The notes below the pieces were generated by a model. The model worked only from the letters and a program-made list of their open reading frames with translations. It did no database searches and was not told the origin of the DNA. Positions 17,219-26,029 of a stretch of 27,097 nt of DNA are shown here, piece by piece (the stretch's first letter is position 1; the number at the start of each line of letters is the position of its first letter). Both the position numbers and the translations under genes were made by a program. Origin of the DNA: CAZKFN01 sp964552035 (GTDB lineage: Bacteria; Bacteroidota; Bacteroidia; Flavobacteriales_E; Vicingaceae). The stretch spans positions 1-27,097 of the forward strand of contig CAZKFN010000021.1 in the NCBI GenBank assembly GCA_964552035.1, in the 5' to 3' direction.

Positions 17219-19843
17219 ATGAATTTTAAGAATTATACCATAAAGTCTCAGGAAGCAATTCAACATGCACAGCAATTAGCCATGGAGAAAAAGCATCAGG
17301 CGATTGAAAATGGGCATTTGCTTTTGTCCATTTTCGATGTAGATGAGAACGTTTGCCCTTTCATATTTAAAAAAGTTGGGGTGAACTATGAGATGATAAA
17401 AAAGGCTTTGGAGCGTTTGATTGAATCCTATCCGACAGTTAGTGGTGGAGAGCAATATCTTTCTAGAGAGGCCAATCAAAGCTTAATAAATGCCAATGCT
17501 TATTTAAAAGACTTTGGCGATGAGTATGTTTCTATTGAACATTTACTTTTAGGGATTTTAAAATCCAAAAGTGAGGTGAGTCAGTTATTAAAGGATGCAG
17601 GTTTAAATGAAAAGAATTTAAAAGCAGCAATACAGGAATTACGTCAAGGAGAAAATGTGACTTCACCAACAGCAGAAGACACCTATAATAGTCTAGAGAA
17701 ATATGCCAATAATTTAAACAAGATGGCTTCCGAGAATAAGCTAGATCCAGTTATTGGTAGAGATGATGAAATTAGAAGGGTACTTCAAATTCTTTCTAGA
17801 AGAACTAAAAATAACCCTATTTTAATCGGGGAGCCTGGTGTTGGTAAAACGGCAATAGCCGAAGGAATGGCCCATAGAATTATTTCTGGAGATGTTCCTG
17901 AAAATCTAAAAAGTAAACAGTTATATGCTTTGGATATGGGAGCTTTAATTGCTGGAGCTAAGTACAAAGGGGAATTTGAGGAGCGTTTAAAATCTGTGAT
18001 TAAGGAAGTTACCCATGCCGATGGAAAGATTATTTTATTTATTGATGAGATACATACCTTAGTTGGTGCAGGAGGGGGTGAAGGAGCTATGGATGCTGCT
18101 AACATTTTAAAACCTGCTTTAGCAAGAGGTGAGCTACGTGCAATTGGAGCAACTACTTTAAATGAATATCAAAAATATTTTGAAAAGGATAAAGCTCTAG
18201 AGCGTCGTTTTCAAAAAGTATTGATAGATGAACCTAATACAGAAGATGCCATTTCAATTTTGAGGGGAATTAAAGAAAAATATGAAACTCACCATAAAGT
18301 TCAAATAAAAGATGAAGCGATAATTGCTTCTGTAGAACTTTCTCAGCGTTACATTACCGATAGGTTTTTACCTGATAAAGCCATTGATTTAATTGATGAG
18401 GCTGCCGCTAAGTTGAGGATGGAAATGAACTCCAAACCCGAAGAATTGGATGAAATTGATCGTAAGATAATGCAGTTGGAGATTGAAAGAGAAGCCATAA
18501 AAAGAGAAAAAGATCAAGCTAAGTTAGCACAACTAAATAAAGAGATAGCCAACTTAAGTGCAAATAGAAATGATTTAAATGCTCGTTGGCAAGCTGAAAG
18601 AGATGTGGTGGATGGAGTGCAAAGAACAAAAGAGAATATTGAATCCTTAAAGTTTGAAGCAGAGCAAGCTGAAAGGCAAGGTGATTATGGGAGAGTTGCA
18701 GAAATTCGCTACGGTAAGATTAAAGAAAGTGAGGCAGAATTAGAAGGTTTTAAAGAAAAGCTAGCTGCTATCAAAGAAAAATCAACCTTGATTAAGGAAG
18801 AGGTAGATGCTGAAGAGATTGCTGATGTTGTTAGTCGATGGACGGGCATTCCCATTAGCAAAATGCTTCAATCTGAGAGGGAAAAACTACTCCATTTAGA
18901 AGATGAGCTACATCAAAGGGTGGTAGGACAAGATGAAGCAGTAACGGCTGTTTCTGATGCTGTTAGAAGAAGTAGAGCAGGTATGCAAGATGAACGTAAA
19001 CCCATAGGATCTTTTATCTTTCTTGGAACAACGGGAGTAGGTAAAACCGAATTGGCCAAAGCTTTGAGTGATTATCTGTTTAATGATGAAAATGCGATGA
19101 CAAGAATAGATATGAGTGAGTATCAAGAGCGTCATTCCGTTTCTAGATTGGTAGGAGCTCCTCCGGGATATGTTGGGTATGAAGAAGGGGGGCAATTAAC
19201 CGAAGCAGTAAGAAGAAAACCTTATTCTGTAGTTCTTCTTGATGAAATTGAAAAAGCACATCCGGATGTATTTAACATCTTACTACAAGTACTAGATGAT
19301 GGAAGGCTAACGGATAATAAAGGAAGATTAGTCAATTTTAAAAATAGTATCATCATCATGACTTCTAATTTAGGCGCAGAGATTATTCAGCAGAATTATG
19401 AGGATTATGAAGAACAAAATGCCCAGAGTTTGCATGAAAGAACAAAGACGGAAGTTTTGGGGTTATTGAGAAAAACTATTCGTCCGGAATTCTTAAATAG
19501 AATTGATGAAACCATAATGTTTACGCCTTTAAACCGTCAGCATGTAAAAGAAATTGTTAGACTACAATTGAAGCATGTGGAGGCTTTGGCTGCTAAGAAT
19601 GAGATTCACTTAAGCTTTTCTGAGGAGGTAGTTGAATATCTTTCAGAGGAAGGATATGATCCGCAGTTTGGAGCAAGGCCAATTAAAAGATTGATTCAAA
19701 AAAGTGTGCTAAATCAATTGTCTAAGGAAATCTTAGGTGGGGAAATTAAAGCTGGGGATGTGATTGTTACGGATACGTTTGAAAATAAAATTGTATTTAG
19801 ACAACCCCTAAGAAACGAATTAAAAGAGGCTTTAGAACAATAG
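17219..19843 (+). CDS. clpB: ATP-dependent disaggregase ClpB
   Basis: Hexameric AAA+ chaperone that extracts proteins from aggregates together with DnaK. Clp N-terminal repeats occupy about 1-145. The first ATPase domain has Walker A GEPGVGKT at 204-211 and Walker B Asp276-Glu277. A long middle coiled coil (about 400-535, rich in Glu/Lys/Gln) identifies ClpB and not ClpA or ClpC. The second ATPase domain has Walker A GTTGVGKT at 603-610 and Walker B Asp675-Glu676 (LLDEIEKAHP). No ClpP-binding loop is apparent. At 874 residues it is full length. The 178 bp upstream hold an A-rich leader, an AT-only inverted repeat (17104-17122), and no CIRCE element. Confidence 0.98.
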   Translation: MNFKNYTIKSQEAIQHAQQLAMEKKHQAIENGHLLLSIFDVDENVCPFIFKKVGVNYEMIKKALERLIESYPTVSGGEQYLSREANQSLINANAYLKDFGDEYVSIEHLLLGILKSKSEVSQLLKDAGLNEKNLKAAIQELRQGENVTSPTAEDTYNSLEKYANNLNKMASENKLDPVIGRDDEIRRVLQILSRRTKNNPILIGEPGVGKTAIAEGMAHRIISGDVPENLKSKQLYALDMGALIAGAKYKGEFEERLKSVIKEVTHADGKIILFIDEIHTLVGAGGGEGAMDAANILKPALARGELRAIGATTLNEYQKYFEKDKALERRFQKVLIDEPNTEDAISILRGIKEKYETHHKVQIKDEAIIASVELSQRYITDRFLPDKAIDLIDEAAAKLRMEMNSKPEELDEIDRKIMQLEIEREAIKREKDQAKLAQLNKEIANLSANRNDLNARWQAERDVVDGVQRTKENIESLKFEAEQAERQGDYGRVAEIRYGKIKESEAELEGFKEKLAAIKEKSTLIKEEVDAEEIADVVSRWTGIPISKMLQSEREKLLHLEDELHQRVVGQDEAVTAVSDAVRRSRAGMQDERKPIGSFIFLGTTGVGKTELAKALSDYLFNDENAMTRIDMSEYQERHSVSRLVGAPPGYVGYEEGGQLTEAVRRKPYSVVLLDEIEKAHPDVFNILLQVLDDGRLTDNKGRLVNFKNSIIIMTSNLGAEIIQQNYEDYEEQNAQSLHERTKTEVLGLLRKTIRPEFLNRIDETIMFTPLNRQHVKEIVRLQLKHVEALAAKNEIHLSFSEEVVEYLSEEGYDPQFGARPIKRLIQKSVLNQLSKEILGGEIKAGDVIVTDTFENKIVFRQPLRNELKEALEQ

Positions 19844-19883
19844 CTTACTTTTAAAAAGAATACTCAACTTTAAAAAAATAATT

Positions 19884-19891
19884 TAAATTTG
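19884..19891 (+). promoter_or_regulatory. Candidate -7 promoter box (TAAATTTG)
   Basis: TAAATTTG matches TAnnTTTG exactly and ends 16 bp before the ATG at 19908. No -33 TTTG is visible at the usual distance, so support is moderate at best. Confidence 0.35.
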
Positions 19892-19907
19892 AAATAAAAT
19901 AGGCAAG

Positions 19908-20450
19908 ATGAAGCTTTTAAAATGGTCAGTTGTTACACTTTTAGTTTTGGGAATTACAGGGTACTTTACTTTTGAATATCTCATGGTGTTTACCAAATCT
20001 AAATCACCGGAAGATACAGTGGTATATACCAGTGGAGATTTTGAGATGAAGGTGAATTATTCTCGTCCAAGTATGAAAAATAGACAAATATTTGGAGACT
20101 TAGTTCCCTTTGGTGAGGTATGGAGAATGGGAGCAAACGAGCCTACAACCCTTGAATTCAATAAGAAAATACTTTTTGATGATGTAGAGGTCGGAGCTGG
20201 AACTTATTCTCTTTGGGCTATTCCAGAAGCCAGTCAGTGGACGATAATTTTAAACAGTGAAATACCAAGATGGGGAATAGACTTCAGCGGGAAAGCAAGT
20301 AGGAATCAAAAATATGATGTGGCTTTAATCAATGTACCTACAAACACTATTTCACAAGCTGTAGAGCAATTCACCATACAATTTGAATACCATGTAAATC
20401 TTGTTTTTTTATGGGAGAACACTAGAGTTATGGTTCCAATTATATACTAA
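19908..20450 (+). CDS. DUF2911 domain membrane-anchored protein
   Basis: A 180-residue protein of unknown function. A single hydrophobic segment (about 6-28) anchors it or serves as an uncleaved signal. The DUF2911 domain runs from about 42 to 130, with the recognisable series VNYSRPSMKNRQIFGDLVPFG, then VWRMGANEPTTLEF, VGAGTYSLWAIP and WTIILN. Family members in Bacteroidota are usually secreted or periplasmic and all beta. It lies 64 bp after clpB and 18 bp before an AsmA-like gene, so it may be cotranscribed with the latter. Confidence 0.85.
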   Translation: MKLLKWSVVTLLVLGITGYFTFEYLMVFTKSKSPEDTVVYTSGDFEMKVNYSRPSMKNRQIFGDLVPFGEVWRMGANEPTTLEFNKKILFDDVEVGAGTYSLWAIPEASQWTIILNSEIPRWGIDFSGKASRNQKYDVALINVPTNTISQAVEQFTIQFEYHVNLVFLWENTRVMVPIIY

Positions 20451-20468
20451 GCATTTACTTATTTTTTT

Positions 20469-21962
20469 ATGAAAAAATCCAGACGTAAAACCCTTCTTTT
20501 ATTTTTAATTTCTGGAATATGCTTAGGGTTGTTACTGCTATTTATCTTTAAAAACTCATTAGCAAACTGGTATGTAGAGAGACAACTTTTAAAAATAGAG
20601 AACTTAGCCTATGGAGATTTACAAGTTAAACTTCAAGAGGGTGAGGTATTGCTTTATGACCTTTCATACCACAGTCCTCTAGAGAACATTAGTATAAATG
20701 CTGATAAAGTACATTTAAAAGGAATAAAACTGTATAAATTATTTACTAAGAACTTAATAGATCTGGATAGCCTCCAACTGAATCGACTTCAAATTTCTTA
20801 TTTAGATAGAAAAACAGACAAACCAAAAAAAGAGCTGAATCCATGGAAATTAAAAATAGCTTATTTTGAACTAAAAGAAGCTCAAGCAGATCTAATAATG
20901 GATGGTACAAATAGTTCTGTTAGTCAACTAAATTTATGGGTAAAGGAATTAGCTGTTGAGCCTTTTAATAAGGAATCCTTTTTTAAATATGGTGACTTTG
21001 AGCTTCAAGTAGCAACTGCAGAATTGAATAATGTTGCTACCCAAATGGAACTCAACCAGCTGTATGTTGATTCTAAAAAAAGCTTAAAGATTGCAGAGGT
21101 AGAAGTAAAAACAATTAAAAAAACGCTTAGGAGAACTTCAAATTTAACGGCCTATTTCAAGAACATCTCATCTAATTATGATGTAGATAGTTTAATTCAA
21201 AAACAGCGATTTTACAGTAATTCTGTTAATTTAGATAGTTTTTATATTTACTCTAATGTGCAACGTTATAAGGACTCTACAACTGCTGATTTACCTAAAA
21301 TGATCAATCAAATGATTGAAAAATCACCAGGGATTCAATACATTAAAGAATTGACTTTCCAAAATGGATTTATAGAATATGAAGGGTATAATGAAATGGA
21401 GGATAAACACGTTGCTCTTGATTTTAAAAAGATTAAAGGTAATGTTGTCAATTTGGGGCAGGGTAGTCAAGAACATCCCTTTGCGAAGGTAAATTTTTCT
21501 TTTGATTTTGCTGAGGTTCTCCATATCCAAGGAAATATCTCTTATGATTTAATTTCAAAGAACGAAGCACATCGAATAACTGGAAAGATTAATCCCTTTG
21601 AAACGACAGTATTAAATCCTTTAATGAAGATTATTGCACCACTTGAGTTTAAAAGCGGTTCTGTACATTATTTCTATTTTGATATGGATTTAAATCAAGA
21701 TAAGGCTCAGTCAAAAGTTGATTTACGCTATGAAGATCTGAAACTATCCAATTTGAAAAATGAAAAGGGTGAAACTTTAAAAGGAGCTGCAATTTTTTTA
21801 GCTAATAAATTAGTGGTTCGAACAAATAATCCTAGAGGAGATAAGTTAATTCTTGGAAATGCAAATTGTAAAAGAGATGAAGAGATGTCTATATTTTATT
21901 ATTGGTGGCGTGCATTATATTCTGGTTTTGAGGATGTTATAGTGCATAAAAAAAGTTTATGA
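20469..21962 (+). CDS. AsmA-like (DUF748-type) envelope protein
   Basis: A 497-residue protein with one N-terminal transmembrane helix (about 8-27) after a basic start, and a long periplasmic region of alternating beta-rich repeats. The region begins LANWYVERQLLKIENLAYGDLQVKL and includes repeated phrases of the type 'VHLKGIKLYKL' and 'LQLNRLQISY'. The C-terminal YYWWRALYSGFEDVI is the conserved end I associate with DUF748/AsmA-like proteins of Bacteroidota. AsmA-family proteins are thought to bridge the periplasm and move lipids, and this one may do so; that function is inference. It ends in TGA, 12 bp from the convergent OmpA-like gene, with no evident terminator between them. Confidence 0.65.
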   Translation: MKKSRRKTLLLFLISGICLGLLLLFIFKNSLANWYVERQLLKIENLAYGDLQVKLQEGEVLLYDLSYHSPLENISINADKVHLKGIKLYKLFTKNLIDLDSLQLNRLQISYLDRKTDKPKKELNPWKLKIAYFELKEAQADLIMDGTNSSVSQLNLWVKELAVEPFNKESFFKYGDFELQVATAELNNVATQMELNQLYVDSKKSLKIAEVEVKTIKKTLRRTSNLTAYFKNISSNYDVDSLIQKQRFYSNSVNLDSFYIYSNVQRYKDSTTADLPKMINQMIEKSPGIQYIKELTFQNGFIEYEGYNEMEDKHVALDFKKIKGNVVNLGQGSQEHPFAKVNFSFDFAEVLHIQGNISYDLISKNEAHRITGKINPFETTVLNPLMKIIAPLEFKSGSVHYFYFDMDLNQDKAQSKVDLRYEDLKLSNLKNEKGETLKGAAIFLANKLVVRTNNPRGDKLILGNANCKRDEEMSIFYYWWRALYSGFEDVIVHKKSL

Positions 21963-21974
21963 TAAAATAAAACC

Positions 21975-23228
21975 CTAATAGATCAACTCAAATTCAACTC
22001 TTCTATTAATAGCTCTATTATCTTCAGAAGTGTTGGGAACTTTAGGTTGTAAATCTCCTTTTCCACTTAGTTGAATTCTACTTTGGGTAATGCCTTTTAA
22101 AACTAAATAATTTTTAACAGCTTTTGATCTTTCTATAGAAAGGGATAAGTTTTCCTCTGTTTTTCCTATATTGTCGGTATGTCCAATTATGTTTATTTTT
22201 AATGAAGGAAAGCCTTTTAATATATTTAGTAATTGATCAAGGCTAGGATAAGAAGCTTTTTGTAAGATGGCTTCATTGGTATTAAAAGCTATGCTCAAAT
22301 CAAAAACAATTTCTCCTTTATCATTAAGGTCAAATCTTTGTATTTCTGGTAAATGTCCTTTGATAAAAGTCTTTATAACTTCATTAGAATTGGCGATTTT
22401 ATTTCCTTTGCTTCCCATAGATTTTGTTTTAATCAATACAGCAGAATCATAAAACCTATCTCCAACATCTCCTATTGCCATTTTAAGATGATACCATTTC
22501 CCTTCTTTTAACTTCAATTTTGCCTTCAATGGAACCGTAAAGCCATCGTATTCAAAAGTTCGAGAAAGTCTTGCCATATCTGGGTTTTTTCTCCAAAACT
22601 CTAGAGATCGAGCTTCGAACTGTTCAGATTTTAGATAATATTCCTCATTTCTAAGATGATTAATATTATCAATACTAACGGTAGTTATACCATCCTCAAG
22701 TTTGGCTAAATTATAGGGCGGAGAATTATCTTTATCCACTTCCTTTATAAAGAAACCAAACACATCGTTAACGTTTCTATCAATATATTCTGGATATTCT
22801 TCAGACGCAAAAACATAAATAAACTCAATACTATCTCTTAGTGCTAGAAAGTCGAATTCTAAAATAGCGACATCATTAACCACGCCTGTTGCAATGCTTT
22901 GCAGGTCGTTGTCACTAAAACCAGAGGATTTACTACCAGTTGATTTACTTTTATTAGGTCCAATGGCATCGAATACATCTCCAGTAGAAAGAATAATTCC
23001 CGATTTTAAAATTCCTCCTTCCAGTTCATCTTCAAAAATTCCAATGGATTTTTTATGTCCTTTGTAGGAGATGTTTTTAATGAGTAAATCGCTTTGGCTA
23101 CTGAGTAATACTTCTTTTACTAAATAAGAAATAGATCGGGAAGTATCAATGTCCAATTGTGCATAAAGAGGAGGATAGATAATTCCAAATAAAATAGAAA
23201 AACTAATATGTAGTAGTTTATTTTTAAT
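21975..23228 (-). CDS. Choice-of-anchor-L / OmpA-like peptidoglycan-binding protein with apparent ATT start
   Basis: Exported envelope protein. Its first canonical in-frame start is a TTG at 23156, but the frame is open upstream and encodes KNKLLHISFSILFGIIYPP then LYAQ, a clear signal peptide. The only plausible start giving it is ATT at 23228-23226; no ATG, GTG, TTG or CTG exists between there and 23156. With that start the protein has 417 residues. The choice-of-anchor-L domain spans about 30-270, with the typical ILSTGDV near 79-85, and EFIYVFASEEYPEY and DVFGFFI. The OmpA domain spans about 295-415, with GHTDNIG at 349-355, the LSLSIERSKAV helix, and NRRVEF at 408-413. The OmpA part should bind peptidoglycan noncovalently. 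The ligand of the anchor-L domain is unknown. Confidence 0.85.
   Translation of the reverse strand: MKNKLLHISFSILFGIIYPPLYAQLDIDTSRSISYLVKEVLLSSQSDLLIKNISYKGHKKSIGIFEDELEGGILKSGIILSTGDVFDAIGPNKSKSTGSKSSGFSDNDLQSIATGVVNDVAILEFDFLALRDSIEFIYVFASEEYPEYIDRNVNDVFGFFIKEVDKDNSPPYNLAKLEDGITTVSIDNINHLRNEEYYLKSEQFEARSLEFWRKNPDMARLSRTFEYDGFTVPLKAKLKLKEGKWYHLKMAIGDVGDRFYDSAVLIKTKSMGSKGNKIANSNEVIKTFIKGHLPEIQRFDLNDKGEIVFDLSIAFNTNEAILQKASYPSLDQLLNILKGFPSLKINIIGHTDNIGKTEENLSLSIERSKAVKNYLVLKGITQSRIQLSGKGDLQPKVPNTSEDNRAINRRVEFELIY
23224..23228 (-). other. ATTAA stop/start junction deciding the OmpA-like start
   Basis: The last base of the proposed ATT start (23226) is the first base of the TAA stop of the prohibitin gene. 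If that T were G the start would be ATG, and the prohibitin gene would stop two codons later at TAA (23220-23218). One base therefore decides both the start of one gene and the stop of the other. Confidence 0.7.
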
Positions 23229-24063
23229 TGGTATTTAAAATAATTGGTAAACCATCACCACCTCCACCAATGATAATAATTTTAGAGTTTGGTGAATTTG
23301 AAAGTTCTTGAGTAGCAGAAATTCCTTTTTCTCTTAAAATATTTTGAGTAATACTTTTATCTAAAATTTCGTTAGCAATTGCTTTACCTTCGGCGTCAAT
23401 TTTACGACGCTCAGCTTCTTTCTTCTCTTTCATAATAAGGAACTCGTATTTCTGTGCCTCTTGTTCAGCAGAAAGCTTTTGCTCAATTGCGCTTTTAATC
23501 ATGTCGGGCAATTGTATACCTCTAAATAATAAGGCTTTTAACTCTACATTATTTTCTTCTAATTTCACCATGATTTTTTCTTCTATTTGCTTTTCAATTT
23601 CCAATCTTTTAGAGGCGTATATCTCTTCTGGATTATATTTTCCAACAACTTGACGTACGGCCGATCTAAATTCAGGGCGAATAAAATTTTCCACATAGCT
23701 GTCTCTAAAAGCTTCATATAAATATCCTATTCTATCTGGTTGTGGACGAAAACGAAGGGAAACATCTATGGCAATGGAAAGTCCATCCTTAGTTAAAACA
23801 CTCATAGTCTCCTCAACTTGTCTTTCGGCAATGTCGAAAATTATGACTTCATTCCAAGGGGCTACTATATTTAAACCTTCTGTTTTAACATCATCTACAT
23901 CTAAACCGGAAGTATATTTTTTAAACACTACCCCTCTTTCAGTAGGTTGAAGAATGACAAAAATTTTAGAAAGTATAATGATAAGTACAATAATAGCTAT
24001 ACCAATAATTACAAATGGTCGTATTTTAGCTGGGTCTATTGAAGTTTGTTGAAAGTTATTCAT
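23224..24063 (-). CDS. Prohibitin/SPFH (band 7) family membrane protein
   Basis: Membrane scaffold protein of the SPFH superfamily. One N-terminal helix (about 15-37) is followed by the PHB domain: VILQPTERGVVFKKYTSGLD, then GLNIVAPWNEVIIFD, and a long charged coiled coil (about 165-235). The C-terminus KIIIIGGGGDGLPIILN resembles the conserved end of prohibitins, as opposed to HflK/HflC. At 279 residues its length is usual. Such proteins form ring assemblies that often regulate the FtsH protease; no ftsH is nearby, so that link is only family knowledge. A tract of A residues precedes the ATG, typical of a leader without a Shine-Dalgarno sequence. The 147 bp upstream show no clear promoter. 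Confidence 0.9.
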   Translation of the reverse strand: MNNFQQTSIDPAKIRPFVIIGIAIIVLIIILSKIFVILQPTERGVVFKKYTSGLDVDDVKTEGLNIVAPWNEVIIFDIAERQVEETMSVLTKDGLSIAIDVSLRFRPQPDRIGYLYEAFRDSYVENFIRPEFRSAVRQVVGKYNPEEIYASKRLEIEKQIEEKIMVKLEENNVELKALLFRGIQLPDMIKSAIEQKLSAEQEAQKYEFLIMKEKKEAERRKIDAEGKAIANEILDKSITQNILREKGISATQELSNSPNSKIIIIGGGGDGLPIILNTN

Positions 24064-24210
24064 TTTTTTTATTTTTGATAAAAATACAATTCTTTTTACC
24101 TATTTCTATAATAATCTACTAATCTATAAGAAATAAGGACATTGAATGCTGTTCTAAAGAAATAGGGTATTCTCTAAAGGTAGGTTATTATTGAGAATTA
24201 AAACCTTTTA

Positions 24211-24858
24211 TTAGTCAATTTTAACAATCATTTTTCCATTGCTTAATTCAATGGTATCGGTTTCTTTAAGTTTTTTATACCCATTTCCTTCAGGGTCGAT
24301 GTTCCAATCAAAACCGGTAGCTTTGGATAGTGCTTTATCCTCCAACTTGCTTTGGAATCTTCCAACTCCTCCAACAATTGTGGCAGCATTTTTTTCTTTC
24401 CAGTGTGTACCCGCCAATTCTACATTAAATGTTAATTCTATAAAACCATCCCCCGTATTTTTTACTTCTATAGTTTCATTGTTGTTTTGTGAATCACCTA
24501 CATGATAGGACATTCTCGGAGACTTGGTTTCTACCACATATCGAATAGCAGCATATCCTTCATATTTTTCAACCAATTCTTCTGCTTTCATTTCCTTTTT
24601 TGAAGGAGGGTTATCGGCATTTACAACCAAGTAAGTACCACTTTCAGTAATGGAATTTCCTTTAAAATCTGCAAGCCAAACTCTTAGCATGGTTTCTGGT
24701 TTAGTAGTGTTGGAAGTTAAATAGGCATAGTGTCGCATTTTCACTTTTCGAGGTTTTGCCGAAAACTCTTCACCATTAACTTTCACACTCAAGGAATTTT
24801 CATTTTGAGCAAGTAAAACCGTAGGAACCATTAACAGGAGAAATATAATTTTCTTCAT
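24211..24858 (-). CDS. Exported protein of unknown function
   Basis: I do not recognise this 215-residue protein. It has a signal peptide (MKKIIFLLLMVPTVLLAQ, cleavage after Ala17) and no lipobox or T9SS tail. The mature part is rich in beta-type sequence, with a Lys/Arg-rich start (VNGEEFSAKPRKVKMRHYAY) and an acidic-basic middle (about 85-110). Repeated short strands such as GDGFIELTFNVELAGTHW suggest a compact periplasmic or surface beta-sandwich. It sits between the prohibitin gene and lplA on the same strand, with 147 bp and 99 bp gaps, so it may be its own transcription unit. Confidence 0.7.
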   Translation of the reverse strand: MKKIIFLLLMVPTVLLAQNENSLSVKVNGEEFSAKPRKVKMRHYAYLTSNTTKPETMLRVWLADFKGNSITESGTYLVVNADNPPSKKEMKAEELVEKYEGYAAIRYVVETKSPRMSYHVGDSQNNNETIEVKNTGDGFIELTFNVELAGTHWKEKNAATIVGGVGRFQSKLEDKALSKATGFDWNIDPEGNGYKKLKETDTIELSNGKMIVKID

Positions 24859-24900
24859 TTGTCTTGTGCTATTTGTTTAATTTATCAGTTTAAGAATTCT

Positions 24901-24908
24901 CAAAAATA
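24901..24908 (-). promoter_or_regulatory. Candidate -7 promoter box (TATTTTTG)
   Basis: On the minus strand TATTTTTG matches TAnnTTTG exactly, ending 42 bp before the ATG at 24858. A -33 TTTG element at proper spacing is not evident. Confidence 0.4.
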
Positions 24909-24957
24909 CAAAATGCTTTCTTAAATTAAGGAAAAATTCCAATAGAATGATAAAATC

Positions 24958-25938
24958 TTAAAAGAAAGCACTCATTAAATCCTCTACCGTCATTTTGTGA
25001 AAGTAAGCGTCTACATCTATGCTCTCTAAAAAGCTGCGAATTTCGTCCTGATCATGTTTTTTGCCTATAAGCATCTTCTCAACTTCTTCACTGTCCTTAT
25101 GTCCAAAAAAATCACCATAAATTGCTACTTCTTCAATTACCCCTTTTTTAACGTTTAGATTTAATTCTAAAGTTCCCCCATTGGTTCGTATTCCTTGTTT
25201 GAAATTATAATTAGGAGAACGGCCAAAATTCCAGTCCCATTGAATGTATTTTTCATCTCTGATTTTTGCTATGGCTGCTAAGTCTTCTTCCGTAAATTCA
25301 TACAATCGTGCATCAGGATAAGTATTTACGATATGGTCCATAATCATATTGGTAAAATCCTCTAGGCTTAAATCTTCTTTTAGATGATCCCTAACATTAG
25401 TAATTCTCTTTGGAATGGACTTCACTGCTCGGTCTTTGTATTTAAGTGGATTGATTTTTAAAGCTCCACTAACATCTTTCATTTCTGAGGAGTAGAGGAT
25501 GGTTCCATGATGTAAAACTTTGTTTTTAAATACATGTTCGGCATTTCCAGAAAACTTTTTTCCGTCAATCGTCAAATCATTTCTTCCTTCAAAACGAGCA
25601 TCTACGCCTAGACTTTGGAGAACCTCTATAATGGGTTTGGTATATCTTTCAAAATCTACCATTTCAGTATCTTCTCCTGTTCAAGTAAATGAAAAGTTCA
25701 GATTTCCTAAATCGTGATAAACGGCCCCCCCTCCAGAAAGCCTGCGAACTACTTTAATGTCTTTTTCCTTAACATAATTAAGGTTGATTTCTGCTAGGGT
25801 ATTTTGATGTTTTCCCACGATAATTGCATTATCATTTCTCCACAACATAAAGCAATCTTCTTTTATGTGTTTAAAGATATATTCATCTGTGGCAATATTG
25901 AAATAGGGGTCCGTTGAATGGTGGTGAATACAAAGCAT
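24958..25938 (-). pseudogene. lplA: Lipoate-protein ligase, interrupted by an in-frame TGA
   Basis: Would attach lipoate to E2 and GcvH proteins via lipoyl-AMP. The start is best placed at the ATG 25938-25936; a TTG 15 bp upstream lies in the likely promoter box. The ligase domain has the nucleotide-binding RRLSGGGAVYHD at 65-76 and GRNDLTIDGKKFSGNAEH, with predicted catalytic Lys128. The C-terminal LplA accessory domain follows to the stop. Codon 86 is TGA (25683-25681), between NFSFT and TGEDTEMVDF. Reading through it restores the full family length of about 326 residues with no shift. Both halves are otherwise intact. It could be a recent nonsense mutation, an assembly error or readthrough; TGA is a real stop for parA, tetR and the AsmA-like gene here. 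Confidence 0.85.
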
Positions 25939-25950
25939 GATTTTTTTTTG

Positions 25951-25958
25951 CAAATTTA
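25951..25958 (-). promoter_or_regulatory. Candidate -7 promoter box (TAAATTTG) of lplA
   Basis: On the minus strand TAAATTTG matches TAnnTTTG exactly, ending 12 bp before the ATG at 25938, with an A-rich stretch between. The box includes the TTG that might otherwise be taken as the start, which supports the ATG. A TTG lies 14 bp upstream of the box, closer than the usual -33 spacing. Confidence 0.45.
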
Positions 25959-26029
25959 AGCCTAGAAGTACTCAACTTAAAAATGAAATGTACTTTTTAA
26001 TTTGTTTCTTTAGAGATGCTTTGGTTTTC

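Noticed and set aside
24169..24209. Two overlapping inverted repeats (ATTCTC/GAGAAT and AAAGGT/ACCTTT) downstream of the exported protein gene, as a terminator or riboswitch-like structure
   Set aside because: Stems are only six pairs with loops of about 18-21 bases, they exclude each other, and no T run follows on the minus strand.
25951..25953. TTG as the lplA start
   Set aside because: It lies inside a good -7 promoter box and the ATG five codons later fits the family's N-terminus.
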